A DNA stretch of 64,000 nt, taken from positions 49,887-113,886 of the forward strand of contig JAKFVA010000013.1 of NCBI GenBank assembly GCA_021732385.1, in the 5' to 3' direction. This stretch comes from Burkholderiales bacterium. Lineage in GTDB: Bacteria > Pseudomonadota > Gammaproteobacteria > Burkholderiales > Burkholderiaceae_C. The notes beneath the pieces are model-generated. The model was not told where the DNA came from and ran no database searches. It worked only from the letters and a program-made list of their open reading frames with translations. Made by a program: the position numbers and the translations under genes. Of this stretch, positions 30,191 through 38,925 are shown piece by piece (positions within the stretch are counted from its first letter, which is position 1; each line of letters begins with the position of its first letter).

Positions 30191-32179
30191 TTACGCTGGA
30201 TGCTGTGGATGGCACAGGTTGCGATAACGCGCCAGTGCCCAGAGCGGAAAATATTTGTCGTAGCCGTGGTACTTGAGGTAGAACACGCGCGGAAAACCAG
30301 GCGCAGTGAAATCGTTATCGTGCCAAAGGCCATTGGCCAGCTGGGTACGCATGAGATATTGGGCACCCAGCGCGACTTCTGGCGCATGGGCGGCACCAGC
30401 AGCCATCAGACCCAGCATGGCCCAGGCGGTCTGGAAGGCGTTGCTGACCGGGCTTTGCCCGGTTTGCTCCGCCTGGAAATAGGTGTCATTGCCTTCACCC
30501 CAGCCGCCATCGACGCGCTGGGATTTTTTCAGCCAGGCGACGGCACGCTGGATATACGGCTGCTGCGGCGCTTCGCCCGCGCGCTCCAGACCGGACAGCA
30601 CCGACCAGGTGCCATAGATGTAGTTGGTGCCCCAGCGTCCAAACCAGCTGCCGTTGGGCTCCTGTTCAGCGCGCAGATAGCGCAAGGAGCGCGACACGGC
30701 GGTTTGGTAAGGGCTGCCAGGTTGGGCAATCGGGCCAAGCTGCGCGATGCAACGCCCGCTTACGTCGCTGGTGGGTGGGTCGAGCAGCGCGCCATGGTCG
30801 GCAAAGGGGATTTCGTTGAGGTAGTAACAGGTATTGTCGGCGTCAAAAGCGGCAAACCCGCCATTTTTGGACTGCATGCCAACCACCCACTCGGCAGCGC
30901 GCGACAGCGTCTCCTGGTAGCGCGACGCGTCAACCTGTTGCATGGCCCAGGCCACCATGGCGGTGTCGTCAATGTCGGGGTAATGGCCATTGCTGAACTG
31001 AAACGGCCAACCGCCGCCACGCAGGCTGGGGTGGTCGTCGCGCCAGTCACCGGGGGCATCAAGCAACTGACGCTCCTTCAACCAGTCGAGACCGCGCAAC
31101 ACGGCAGTGTGGGCCGTGCTGCCCCCGGCTTCTTGCAGGGCCAGGCTGGCGATGGCGGTGTCCCACACGGGTGAAACGCAGGGCTGGCAATACGCGTCAT
31201 GTTCGCGCACCACCAGCAGCTTTTGCAGGGCCTGGCGGGTCTGCAAGCGCAGGGGGTGATCAGCTGGGTAGCCCAGCAAAGCCAATGCTTCATGCGCATT
31301 CACCATGGCAGGAAAGATGGCGCCCAGACCATCCAGGCCATTGAGCCGCTCAACCATCCAGTTTTCTGCGTGACGCAATGCGCGGCGGTACAGCCAGTCG
31401 GGCACCGCGGGCTGAAACAACTTGCCCAATTGCTCCAGCTGCAGCAGCAGGCGGTTCATCAATGAGCGAACCGGAAAGTAATTTTTTTCTTGATCAGGTG
31501 GCGTGACAAACAGCTCGGCAATGCCTACGCCGGATGGATTTTTGGCGGTGGCTTTCAGGCTGTACAAGATGGCCAGCGACACCATGACCGTGCGCGACCA
31601 GTAAGCCACTTTCGACAAATGAAACGGAAACCAGCGTGGCAGCAGCATGATCTCCACGGGCACCATGGGCACGGCTCGCCAGGGCACCTGCTGGAACATG
31701 GCCAGCGCAAAGCGGGTGAAGACGTTGCTTTTGGCCGCGCCGCCATGGCGCAGAATGCTTTGCCGGGCCTGCTGCATGTGGGGCGCGTCAGGGCTGTCGC
31801 CAGCGAGCTTGAGCGCGTAGTAAACCTTAACTGAACCGCTTACATCAAAGTCGCCACCGGGGTAAAGCGACCAGCCACCGTGGCCCTCTTGGTGAGTGCG
31901 CAAAAACACTGCCAGTTTTTTTTGCAAGACCGGGTCAATTTCATCCATGAAGTGCATCATCAGGATGTATTCAGCCGGGATGGTGCAGTCGGCTTGCAGC
32001 TCGAATGACCAATAACCCTCAGCGTGCTGCTGGCGCAGCAAGGCATCGCGTGCGCCGGTTACGGCACGTTGCAACAGCTGGGCAAAGCCCTCTGCAGGTG
32101 GCTCTTTAAAGTCACGCGGCTTGGCTGGGAGTGGTGGCAAATCGAGAACGCTGTCGGCCATGGATGAGTTACGCAACAT
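30191..32179 (-). CDS. shc: Squalene-hopene cyclase
   Basis: The enzyme cyclises squalene to hopene and hopanol at the cytoplasmic membrane. The 662-residue protein carries the catalytic DxDDTA motif (PDIDDTAMV, about residue 400) and several QW-type repeats (for example QxxxGSW near EPNGSWFGRWG, and RVDGGWGEG). Length is normal. It starts five bases after the squalene synthase stop and is followed directly by hpnG, so substrate-making and substrate-using steps are co-expressed. An alternative ATG lies six codons in. Confidence 0.97.
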   Translation of the reverse strand: MLRNSSMADSVLDLPPLPAKPRDFKEPPAEGFAQLLQRAVTGARDALLRQQHAEGYWSFELQADCTIPAEYILMMHFMDEIDPVLQKKLAVFLRTHQEGHGGWSLYPGGDFDVSGSVKVYYALKLAGDSPDAPHMQQARQSILRHGGAAKSNVFTRFALAMFQQVPWRAVPMVPVEIMLLPRWFPFHLSKVAYWSRTVMVSLAILYSLKATAKNPSGVGIAELFVTPPDQEKNYFPVRSLMNRLLLQLEQLGKLFQPAVPDWLYRRALRHAENWMVERLNGLDGLGAIFPAMVNAHEALALLGYPADHPLRLQTRQALQKLLVVREHDAYCQPCVSPVWDTAIASLALQEAGGSTAHTAVLRGLDWLKERQLLDAPGDWRDDHPSLRGGGWPFQFSNGHYPDIDDTAMVAWAMQQVDASRYQETLSRAAEWVVGMQSKNGGFAAFDADNTCYYLNEIPFADHGALLDPPTSDVSGRCIAQLGPIAQPGSPYQTAVSRSLRYLRAEQEPNGSWFGRWGTNYIYGTWSVLSGLERAGEAPQQPYIQRAVAWLKKSQRVDGGWGEGNDTYFQAEQTGQSPVSNAFQTAWAMLGLMAAGAAHAPEVALGAQYLMRTQLANGLWHDNDFTAPGFPRVFYLKYHGYDKYFPLWALARYRNLCHPQHPA

Positions 32180-32183
32180 AAGA

Positions 32184-33290
32184 TTAGTCGGCTAGCACGG
32201 CCCGGTTTTTTTGCCACAGATCCATGTTGACCGGGGGTGTCGAGCGCGCCGGCGGTAGTCCGGCGGCAGCAAGATTGAAGAGAAGACGAAGTCCGCGGTC
32301 GCTCGAAACAAATGCGTTGGTCAGCATAACCGTAGCGGTAACGCTGCGACGCGAAATCTTGACGTCTCGGCCCGAGGTGAAATTGCGTTGCCGGTGGATT
32401 CTGCGCAGCGTAAGCAGCGCCATGCCAATGGCCCACAGGCAGAATTTGCGCAGGCCCTTTTCTTGCGGTGGAATCAGCAGGGTGTAGCTCAAGGCGTTGC
32501 GCAGGTGGCCGTGCGCAATCGCCAGCAGCTCGCCCAGCCCTGCCGCAAAAGACGGATCTGGTGTTTGCCTGTTCAGCCGGGCAAGATCAAAACCTGTTTG
32601 CTCGAATACGCTTTTGGGCAACCAGCAGGCACCGCGCTCGCGGTCTTCCCAGATGTCCTTGAGGATGTTGGTCATCTGCAAGCCTTGGCCAAATGAGACC
32701 GACAGCGCCAGCATTTGCTGGCGTCTGGCGGCAATGGCCGGGCTGTAATGGCAAAACAGCTGGGTCAGCATTTCACCAACTACGCCCGCCACGTAATAGC
32801 AGTAAGCGTCCAGATGAGGTAAATCGGGCAGGCCGCCCGGGCTTTGGTGCAACTGGAACCAGGCCATGCCTTCGCCCATGATGCCGACGCAGCGCTCAAG
32901 GGCCGCGCGCTCCTGGGGTGCCAGGCTGTGCGTGATTTGAATGACTGTCGCCGTATTGCGGATTAGTTCGTGCTCGGCGGCAATGGTGTTGGCAGACAGC
33001 AGCGGATACAGCGCAGCGGAAAAAACCGTGGGTGCCAGATGGCCCGCCACAACTTGCTGAAACTGCTGCGAGAACACTTGTTTTTGCTGCGCACTGAGGG
33101 CCACTTCGTCTTCAATGGTGTCGGCTATGCGGCACAACAAATAGGCATTGCTGACAGTTTTGCACAGCGCAGGCGGCAATTGCGGAATGGTCAAGGCAAA
33201 GGTACGCGACACACCTTGCAGCATGCGTGCCTGAAAAGCGTCGTCGTCGCTGGCGAGCGTCATTGGCGGCCTCGCAGGCCAGTGTGGCAA
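32184..33290 (-). CDS. Squalene synthase (one-step FPP-to-squalene type)
   Basis: This trans-isoprenyl diphosphate synthase of 368 residues has the two aspartate-rich motifs in the squalene synthase form: LCRIADTIEDE (about 50-60) and QMTNILKDIWEDRERG (about 205-220). The RIADTIEDE signature and length resemble methylotroph and eukaryote-like squalene synthases more than HpnC or HpnD, and no hpnC, hpnD or hpnE is in the operon. I infer that it condenses two farnesyl diphosphates and reduces presqualene diphosphate with NADPH. No C-terminal membrane anchor is seen. The start may be the ATG at 33263. Confidence 0.85.
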   Translation of the reverse strand: MPHWPARPPMTLASDDDAFQARMLQGVSRTFALTIPQLPPALCKTVSNAYLLCRIADTIEDEVALSAQQKQVFSQQFQQVVAGHLAPTVFSAALYPLLSANTIAAEHELIRNTATVIQITHSLAPQERAALERCVGIMGEGMAWFQLHQSPGGLPDLPHLDAYCYYVAGVVGEMLTQLFCHYSPAIAARRQQMLALSVSFGQGLQMTNILKDIWEDRERGACWLPKSVFEQTGFDLARLNRQTPDPSFAAGLGELLAIAHGHLRNALSYTLLIPPQEKGLRKFCLWAIGMALLTLRRIHRQRNFTSGRDVKISRRSVTATVMLTNAFVSSDRGLRLLFNLAAAGLPPARSTPPVNMDLWQKNRAVLAD

Positions 33291-33302
33291 GTACGCATTG
33301 GC

Positions 33303-34484
33303 TTACAGATTTTTATCGAGAAATTCATAAATCCGGTTGGCCATGAAATTCAGGCCAAGTGGCGTCATGGACATAAACGACATTTTGTGGTCATGCAAAA
33401 AACTAAAGCGTTCCGGCCGACCCATGCCTTCCCACAATGCCTGGCGTGCGCTTTCGGGGATACAAGTATCGTCCTGTGAATCAAAAATTAACACCCGTTT
33501 GGGGTCTACCTCAGCGCCCAGATTGGCCGGGTTGATGGGGTCAAAAATTTTTTCCAACACCGACTCGTAACGCTGCTTGTCCCAGCCAATGCGTTTGGTG
33601 ATTGTCTCGCGCAATTCCTGTGGCTCCCAATAGCAAGTCGACAGGATTTCTGCCGGATTGGCCCCACCAATAATGAAGACGCCGCTGGACAGTCTGCGGT
33701 CTACACCATACAGCGCGCTGCCCACTATGGAACTGATGGAAAAACCCACCAGACTCATGCGTTGCGGGTCAATGTCATCTTGCGTTTCAGCCCAATCCAG
33801 CCAACGCCGCATGTCAATCACATTGGTGAGCACGCGTTGCATCATGTATTGGCGGGTCAGGTTGACGAACTCGGCCTCGTTTTGTGCCGCCTGAATACGT
33901 TGCCAGTCGATGAAATCGCGCTCACCTTCAACCAGCAGCACATTGGTCAGACCTTGGTGGCTGTCCAGTACCAGTTGAGCGATGGTGTTGGGCGGGTACT
34001 TGGAGCTGCCCCAAATTGGCAAAATAACCACCAATTTTTTCTTGCCAGGCAACTTGCTTTGAAAGTAGTGCGCTGACGTAATTTTATCGGCTTGCCCGTT
34101 GTCCCCAGCAGAGGGGAAACTTAGGTGGCTCAGGTTGTAGTGCAGTGTGTAGTCGCGCTCAAGTTTGAGTCTGAAATTGGGCTGCGCCAGGGGTTGTATG
34201 GGTTTTTTCTCGTATGCAAAAAAACGGTAGTCGGCCTTGGCGTTTTTTGCTGGCTGGCTTGGCAGCTTGACTTGCGCCTGTGGTGTGCCAAAACCCGGTG
34301 GCGGGGCATACGGTGCGTTGCTGGCCAGAGTCTGCGTGCGCGGGTCTGGCGGTGGGCTGTACTTTGAATGCACATAGGCGCAGCCTGATACGAGTGTGGC
34401 TGTCAGCAGGGTGGCCAGGCGCAGCAAGCGGGTAATAGCAAGCCCTGGATTGTTTGCAACGGCGAAATTTTGTAGAGCCATCAT
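33303..34484 (-). CDS. Lipoprotein alpha/beta hydrolase of the hopanoid operon
   Basis: The N-terminus carries a lipoprotein signal (LATLLTATLVSGC, cysteine near residue 36), so the protein is likely membrane-anchored outside the cytoplasm. The body has an alpha/beta hydrolase pattern: LPIWGSSKYP, a nucleophile elbow GFSIS (about 245-249), FDSQDDTCIPES for the acid, and FLHDHKMSF for the histidine. The elbow is non-standard (GxSxS rather than GxSxG). It overlaps hpnB by four bases and lies 13 bases before squalene synthase. I know of no established hopanoid step for it. Confidence 0.72.
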   Translation of the reverse strand: MMALQNFAVANNPGLAITRLLRLATLLTATLVSGCAYVHSKYSPPPDPRTQTLASNAPYAPPPGFGTPQAQVKLPSQPAKNAKADYRFFAYEKKPIQPLAQPNFRLKLERDYTLHYNLSHLSFPSAGDNGQADKITSAHYFQSKLPGKKKLVVILPIWGSSKYPPNTIAQLVLDSHQGLTNVLLVEGERDFIDWQRIQAAQNEAEFVNLTRQYMMQRVLTNVIDMRRWLDWAETQDDIDPQRMSLVGFSISSIVGSALYGVDRRLSSGVFIIGGANPAEILSTCYWEPQELRETITKRIGWDKQRYESVLEKIFDPINPANLGAEVDPKRVLIFDSQDDTCIPESARQALWEGMGRPERFSFLHDHKMSFMSMTPLGLNFMANRIYEFLDKNL

Positions 34485-35620
34485 GAATGAAGCGGACAAG
34501 GTTTGGAATCCATGGATTTACCGTAAGCGCGGCCTTTCCATTGGGCGCCAGCACCGCGCCAGTGGCGCCAGGCCGAGAGCCAGGTCATGGCCAAGTAAAA
34601 CGCAGCTATGGCAGGCATGAGCAGTGCCCAGGCTGGTGACAAGCGGTAGTGCGTCAGCAGCGGCACATAAAGCAGTGTCATAGCAAAACAGGCTACAAAT
34701 GCAAGCCATTGCGCAGCGCCACTAGCCAGCAGCAGCGCCAGTGGTGGCAGCAAAAAAGTAATACAAAAAACCGCGGTGACAGCCAGCAGTAGCAGCAGTG
34801 AAAAGCGCAGCTGGCTGAAGGCCGAGCGGGCAATCATGTTGCCAATTGGCATAAAGCCGTCGTAGCCGCGCAGGCTGTGAGCCGCATGGGTCAAGCCGAT
34901 CCAGGTACGAAAGCCCCCCGCCTTGATGCGAGCTGCCAGTGTGCAATCGTCTATCAACGCGCCACGCAGACTGGCAAAGCCGCCAATCTGGTCAAGCGCT
35001 CGCGTGTCCAGCAGAATACAACCGCCAGCGGCTGCAGCAATACGGCCATAGCGCGGGTTGTTGGATAAGCCAAAAGGGTAGAGCAATTTAAAGAAAAACA
35101 CAAAGGCGGGAATCAGCAGTTTTTCAGCCAGGCAGCGGGTGGGCAGTTGAACCATCAATGAAGCCAGCGCCAACTGGTTTTCCCGCATTTTTTTCTGCAA
35201 GCCAGCGACCACGCCTGGTGCCAAGGCAATATCGGCATCGAGCAGCAGTACATGCGTGGTTTTGACTGCACGGCGGCCCTGCTCAAGCGCCCACAACTTG
35301 CCGGCCCAGCCGGTGGGTAGCGGTGCGCCGGCAAGGACTTCACCGCGACCAGCCAGCGCCACACGCGCCACCTGAGGCGTTGCGTCGGTGGACTGGTCGT
35401 CCACCACAACAATCCGCAAATCAGTGCCTTGCGCAGCCAGCGCGTGCAGGCAAGCGCCTAGGGTTTGCGCCTCATTACGTGCGGGGATCAGCACGGTGAT
35501 GTCGGCGAGTGAGGCGGGCGCGTCATCAGGCTTGAACACATCAGTGATGCGCCACGCGCCAATAGCCGCAATCAACAGCCAGACCATGGCGCCTGCGAGC
35601 GTCAGGCTGAGCCACAGCAT
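34481..35620 (-). CDS. hpnB: Hopene-associated glycosyltransferase HpnB
   Basis: A family 2 glycosyltransferase of 379 residues: an N-terminal membrane helix, VLIPARNEAQTLGACL (about 43-58), VVVDDQSTDAT, and the nucleotide-sugar DxD-like motif in LLLDADIAL (about 127). GALIDDCTLAARIK follows, then three to four C-terminal membrane helices. The match to HpnB is strong. Its precise sugar or lipid substrate in hopanoid synthesis is not settled. Start and stop abut hpnH (35620/35621) and overlap the lipoprotein gene, so it lies mid-operon and is translationally coupled. Confidence 0.92.
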   Translation of the reverse strand: MLWLSLTLAGAMVWLLIAAIGAWRITDVFKPDDAPASLADITVLIPARNEAQTLGACLHALAAQGTDLRIVVVDDQSTDATPQVARVALAGRGEVLAGAPLPTGWAGKLWALEQGRRAVKTTHVLLLDADIALAPGVVAGLQKKMRENQLALASLMVQLPTRCLAEKLLIPAFVFFFKLLYPFGLSNNPRYGRIAAAAGGCILLDTRALDQIGGFASLRGALIDDCTLAARIKAGGFRTWIGLTHAAHSLRGYDGFMPIGNMIARSAFSQLRFSLLLLLAVTAVFCITFLLPPLALLLASGAAQWLAFVACFAMTLLYVPLLTHYRLSPAWALLMPAIAAFYLAMTWLSAWRHWRGAGAQWKGRAYGKSMDSKPCPLHS

Positions 35621-36763
35621 CTAGGACACCTGCTGCTCGGCGGTATGCACCATGATCGGAATGCCGCGCAAGGAGCTGGCAGGCGCGTCGTGCGCAGCGG
35701 CAGCGTATGTAATGGGCAGCTCGGGGGCCATAGGGCCTTCGGTACGCGACCCCAATAAAGCCACTTTCAGGGCCTTGAGCGGGTGGGCAAAGGTGTCGTT
35801 CACCGCCGTAGGCTCGTAGCCGCAATGCACCATGCAGTCAGCGCACTTGGGATGCTTGCCGTTGCCGTAGCGGTCCCACTCGGTGTCTTGCATCAGTTCA
35901 TTGAAGCTCGCGGCGTAGCCCTCATCGCTCATCAGGTAGCAGGGTTTTTGCCAGCCAAAAATATTGCGCGTGGGGTTGCCCCAGGGCGTGCACTGGTAGC
36001 TTTGGTTGCCGGCCAGAAAGTCCATGAACAAGCTCGACTGGTTGAAGCGCCACTTGGGTCCCTGTTTGCGTTCTTTGGCAAGGCGCAGCAGGTCGCGAAA
36101 TAGCTGCTTGCTGCCGGCACGGCGCAAAAAGACCTCTTGCTGGGGCGCATGTTGGTAGCTGTAACCAGGAGAAATGGTGACGCCTTCAACGCCCAATTCC
36201 ATGCAGAAGTCCATGAACTTGGCGACTTCGGCAGCCGTTTCATTTTGGAACAGCGTGCAATTGACGGTGACCCGAAAGCCTTTTTCAAGCGCTATTTTGA
36301 TGGCGGTTACTGCGCGGTCAAACACGCCTTTTTCGCAGACCGATGCGTCATGGTGCTCACGGTCGCCATCTAAGTGGATGGAGAACGTGAGGTAGGGCGA
36401 TGGGGTGAACTCGTCGATACGCTTTTTCAGAAGCAGGGCATTAGTGCACAGGTAGACAAACTTTTTGCGCGCGATGATGCCTTCAACAATCGGCACGATC
36501 TCGCGGTGAATCAAAGGCTCGCCACCGGGAATCGACACAATGGGTGCGCCGCATTCGTCGACCGCATCCAGGCATTCCTTGACGCTCATGCGGCGGTTCA
36601 GCGTTTCTTCGGGGTAGTCGATCTTCCCACAGCCGGCGCAAGCCAGGTTGCAGCGGAACAAAGGCTCAAGCATCAGCACCAGCGGGTAGCGCTTGACGCC
36701 ACGCAGTTTCTGCGAAATGAGGTAGCGGGCAACCCGGTATTGCTGGATCAGGGGAACGGTCAT
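35621..36763 (-). CDS. hpnH: Adenosyl-hopene transferase HpnH (radical SAM)
   Basis: HpnH joins the 5'-deoxyadenosyl radical to hopene, the first step of side-chain building. The 380-residue protein has the radical SAM cluster motif CNLACAGC (C38, C42, C45) and the SPASM-like later cysteines (CTPWGNP, KCADCMVHCGYEP). The N-terminus MTVPLIQQYRVARYLISQKL is diagnostic of the family. It is followed immediately by hpnB and preceded by ispH with a 29-bp gap. This makes it the second gene of the operon. Confidence 0.96.
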   Translation of the reverse strand: MTVPLIQQYRVARYLISQKLRGVKRYPLVLMLEPLFRCNLACAGCGKIDYPEETLNRRMSVKECLDAVDECGAPIVSIPGGEPLIHREIVPIVEGIIARKKFVYLCTNALLLKKRIDEFTPSPYLTFSIHLDGDREHHDASVCEKGVFDRAVTAIKIALEKGFRVTVNCTLFQNETAAEVAKFMDFCMELGVEGVTISPGYSYQHAPQQEVFLRRAGSKQLFRDLLRLAKERKQGPKWRFNQSSLFMDFLAGNQSYQCTPWGNPTRNIFGWQKPCYLMSDEGYAASFNELMQDTEWDRYGNGKHPKCADCMVHCGYEPTAVNDTFAHPLKALKVALLGSRTEGPMAPELPITYAAAAHDAPASSLRGIPIMVHTAEQQVS

Positions 36764-36792
36764 AGTGGCTCGGCTTAGTTTTATATACAGGG

Positions 36793-37749
36793 CTAACGGT
36801 CTTGAACAAGAGCGGGCATCGGCCTTTTGATCAACAGGCTGCGGGGCAGGTTAAAGGTCATGGTTTCACGCACGCCATCCATCTCTCGAATCGCCTTGAC
36901 TCCGCAAGACTGCAAACGTGCAAGCACTCTTTGTACCAACACTTCCGGGGCAGATGCGCCAGCAGTAACACCCACTGTACTGACGCCGCTTAGCCATTCA
37001 GTTTGAATCTCGCTCTCGTCTTGAATCAGATACGAAGCCAGCCCATACTGTGCGCCGACCTCGCGCAGCCGGATCGAGTTGGAGCTGTTTCGCGCGCCAA
37101 CCACCAGCAAAAGATCAACCTCCTTGGCCAGCGCGCGCACCGCATTTTGGCGGTTTTGGGTTGCATAACAAATATCGTCTAATTCAGGCCCTTGGATGGC
37201 GGGAAAACGCAGTTTCAGGGCGTCAATCACGCCGCGCGTATCGTCAATGCTGAGTGTAGTCTGTGTTACATAAGCCAGCTTGCCGGCATCGAGCACACGC
37301 ATGGCAGCCACATCAGCGGCGGTAGAGACCACCTGCACCGGCCCGCTGACTGAACCCATGGTGCCATCAACCTCCTCGTGCCCAAGGTGGCCGATGATGA
37401 TGACCTCAAAGCCCTTGCTGCTGTAGCGCTGGGCCTGCAAATGCACCTTGGTGACCAGCGGGCAGGTGGCATCTATTACTTCCAGCCCCATCTGCTTGGC
37501 CTGTTGCGCCACGGCAGTGGATACACCGTGGGCGCTGAAAATGATGACGGCGTCGCGCGGCACTTCATCGAGCGCAGCCACGAAAACAGCCCCGCGGGTT
37601 TGCAAATCCTCCACGACGTGGCGGTTGTGAACGATTTCGTGGAATACATAAACTGGCGCGCCGTGAATCTCCAGCGCCAGTTCAACAATTTCTATGGCGC
37701 GAACCACGCCTGCACAAAACCCTCTTGGTTGGGCAAGCACGATTTCCAT
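36793..37749 (-). CDS. ispH: 4-hydroxy-3-methylbut-2-enyl diphosphate reductase
   Basis: IspH makes IPP and DMAPP in the last MEP pathway step, using a [4Fe-4S] cluster. Its three ligand cysteines are visible: PRGFCAGV (C12), DATCPLV (about C96) and DICYAT (about C195). The 318-residue length is normal. It appears to be the first gene of the hopanoid operon, which would tie isoprenoid supply to hopanoid output. A ribosome-binding site, AAGGA, lies 9 bases upstream of the ATG. Confidence 0.97.
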   Translation of the reverse strand: MEIVLAQPRGFCAGVVRAIEIVELALEIHGAPVYVFHEIVHNRHVVEDLQTRGAVFVAALDEVPRDAVIIFSAHGVSTAVAQQAKQMGLEVIDATCPLVTKVHLQAQRYSSKGFEVIIIGHLGHEEVDGTMGSVSGPVQVVSTAADVAAMRVLDAGKLAYVTQTTLSIDDTRGVIDALKLRFPAIQGPELDDICYATQNRQNAVRALAKEVDLLLVVGARNSSNSIRLREVGAQYGLASYLIQDESEIQTEWLSGVSTVGVTAGASAPEVLVQRVLARLQSCGVKAIREMDGVRETMTFNLPRSLLIKRPMPALVQDR

Positions 37750-37913
37750 GAATCCAATCCTTGTTTTTCTTTTTTGGTCACCAGCGGGCGCTCGGACAAT
37801 TAAAAATGTTATCTAGCGCACCGACAAAGCCAGTCAAACTCAATTAGGGTTCGGACTTCGTCGCGCGCAACAAAGTTTCCTTACAACTTGCCCGCAATGG
37901 TGTCCGTAGCGTG

Positions 37914-37972
37914 GTGCTATGAAATGTATAGTAAAAATCAGTAGCACTACCTGCACGTCATTAAAGCGTTAA
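37914..37972. repeat. MITE-like dispersed element, one arm (copy 3)
   Basis: The 312-bp gap 37750-38061 must hold the promoter of the ispH-hpn operon (on its left) and the 3' end of the sulfurtransferase gene. In it, ATAGTAAAAATCAGTAGCAC continuing TACCTGCACGTCATTAA matches the arm of copy 2 almost perfectly. No second arm is clear. Outside the repeat I see no ORF and no convincing promoter boxes. Confidence 0.6.
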
Positions 37973-38061
37973 GGACACTTTTGGTGTGTAAAAAACAGCC
38001 AGACAATGCCTTTTTATCCTGGCAGCTATTTGGCGGCCTAAAACCGGCCTGAAAAGCCGTT

Positions 38062-38919
38062 TTAGCCTGTCGCCACGGGCCGCTTGGGGTCGTCGCACCA
38101 CTCGCTCCAACTGCCGGCAAAGAGCGCAGTGGAGCCTAACCCAGCCAGCTCCATGGCGAGCAAATTGGGCAGGGCGCTGACGCCGCTGCCGCAGTGGTGC
38201 ACTACCGTGGCTGGGTCGCGCCCTGCCAATAGGGCGTCAAACTCAGCGCGCAGGGTGGCGGCAGGTTTGAACAGGCCGTCAGCTCCCAGGTTTTGCGAAA
38301 ACGGACGGTTCAATGCGCCCGGGATGTGGCCAGCCACCGGGTCCAGTGGCTCCATCTCACCGCGAAAGCGCGCCGGGGCACGGGCATCCAGCAGGGTTTG
38401 TCTGGGCAAATTCAATTGGCGGGCCACCTGATTGGCGGTGACCAGTGTCACCGCAGGTGCTGCCAGTGCAAAAACGGTGGCAGGGCGGGGCGGCTGCAGA
38501 CCACCTTGCAAGGGCAAGCCTGCGCCTTGCCAGGCTTGCAGGCCACCGTCGAGCACGGCCACCGCCTCGTGGCCGCACCACTTGAGCATCCACCACAAGC
38601 GGGCGCAGTAGTTGCAGCCGTTGCGGTCGTACACCACGGCTTGCATGCCGTTGGTCAAGCCGGTACCGCCCAGCCACGCGGCAAATTTCTCGCGTGCGGG
38701 CAGCGGGTGGCGACCGCCCGAGGCAGCGTCTGGCGCGCCCTTGGCGCTCAAGTCGCGGCTCAGGTCGGTGTAGTGCGCGCCGGGGATGTGCGATTGCAGA
38801 AATTGCTGCTCCCCAGCGGCGGGTTGCATCAGGTCATAGCTGCAGTCAAAAACCAACAGTGGAGTGCCAGTTGCCACAAGGTGCTGCAACTGGGGCACTG
38901 AAATCAGGGTGGTGTACAT
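38062..38919 (-). CDS. sseA: Sulfurtransferase, 3-mercaptopyruvate type
   Basis: Two rhodanese domains (about 5-140 and 155-285). The active-site loop in the second is CGSGVSA (about residue 240), the CG[S/T]GV form typical of 3-mercaptopyruvate sulfurtransferase rather than the CRKGVT of thiosulfate-specific enzymes. The 285-residue length is normal. It is followed, moving upstream, by an EamA transporter gene (6 bp gap) and a Rieske oxygenase, forming a minus-strand set whose functional link is unclear. Confidence 0.9.
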   Translation of the reverse strand: MYTTLISVPQLQHLVATGTPLLVFDCSYDLMQPAAGEQQFLQSHIPGAHYTDLSRDLSAKGAPDAASGGRHPLPAREKFAAWLGGTGLTNGMQAVVYDRNGCNYCARLWWMLKWCGHEAVAVLDGGLQAWQGAGLPLQGGLQPPRPATVFALAAPAVTLVTANQVARQLNLPRQTLLDARAPARFRGEMEPLDPVAGHIPGALNRPFSQNLGADGLFKPAATLRAEFDALLAGRDPATVVHHCGSGVSALPNLLAMELAGLGSTALFAGSWSEWCDDPKRPVATG

Positions 38920-38925
38920 GGCAGA

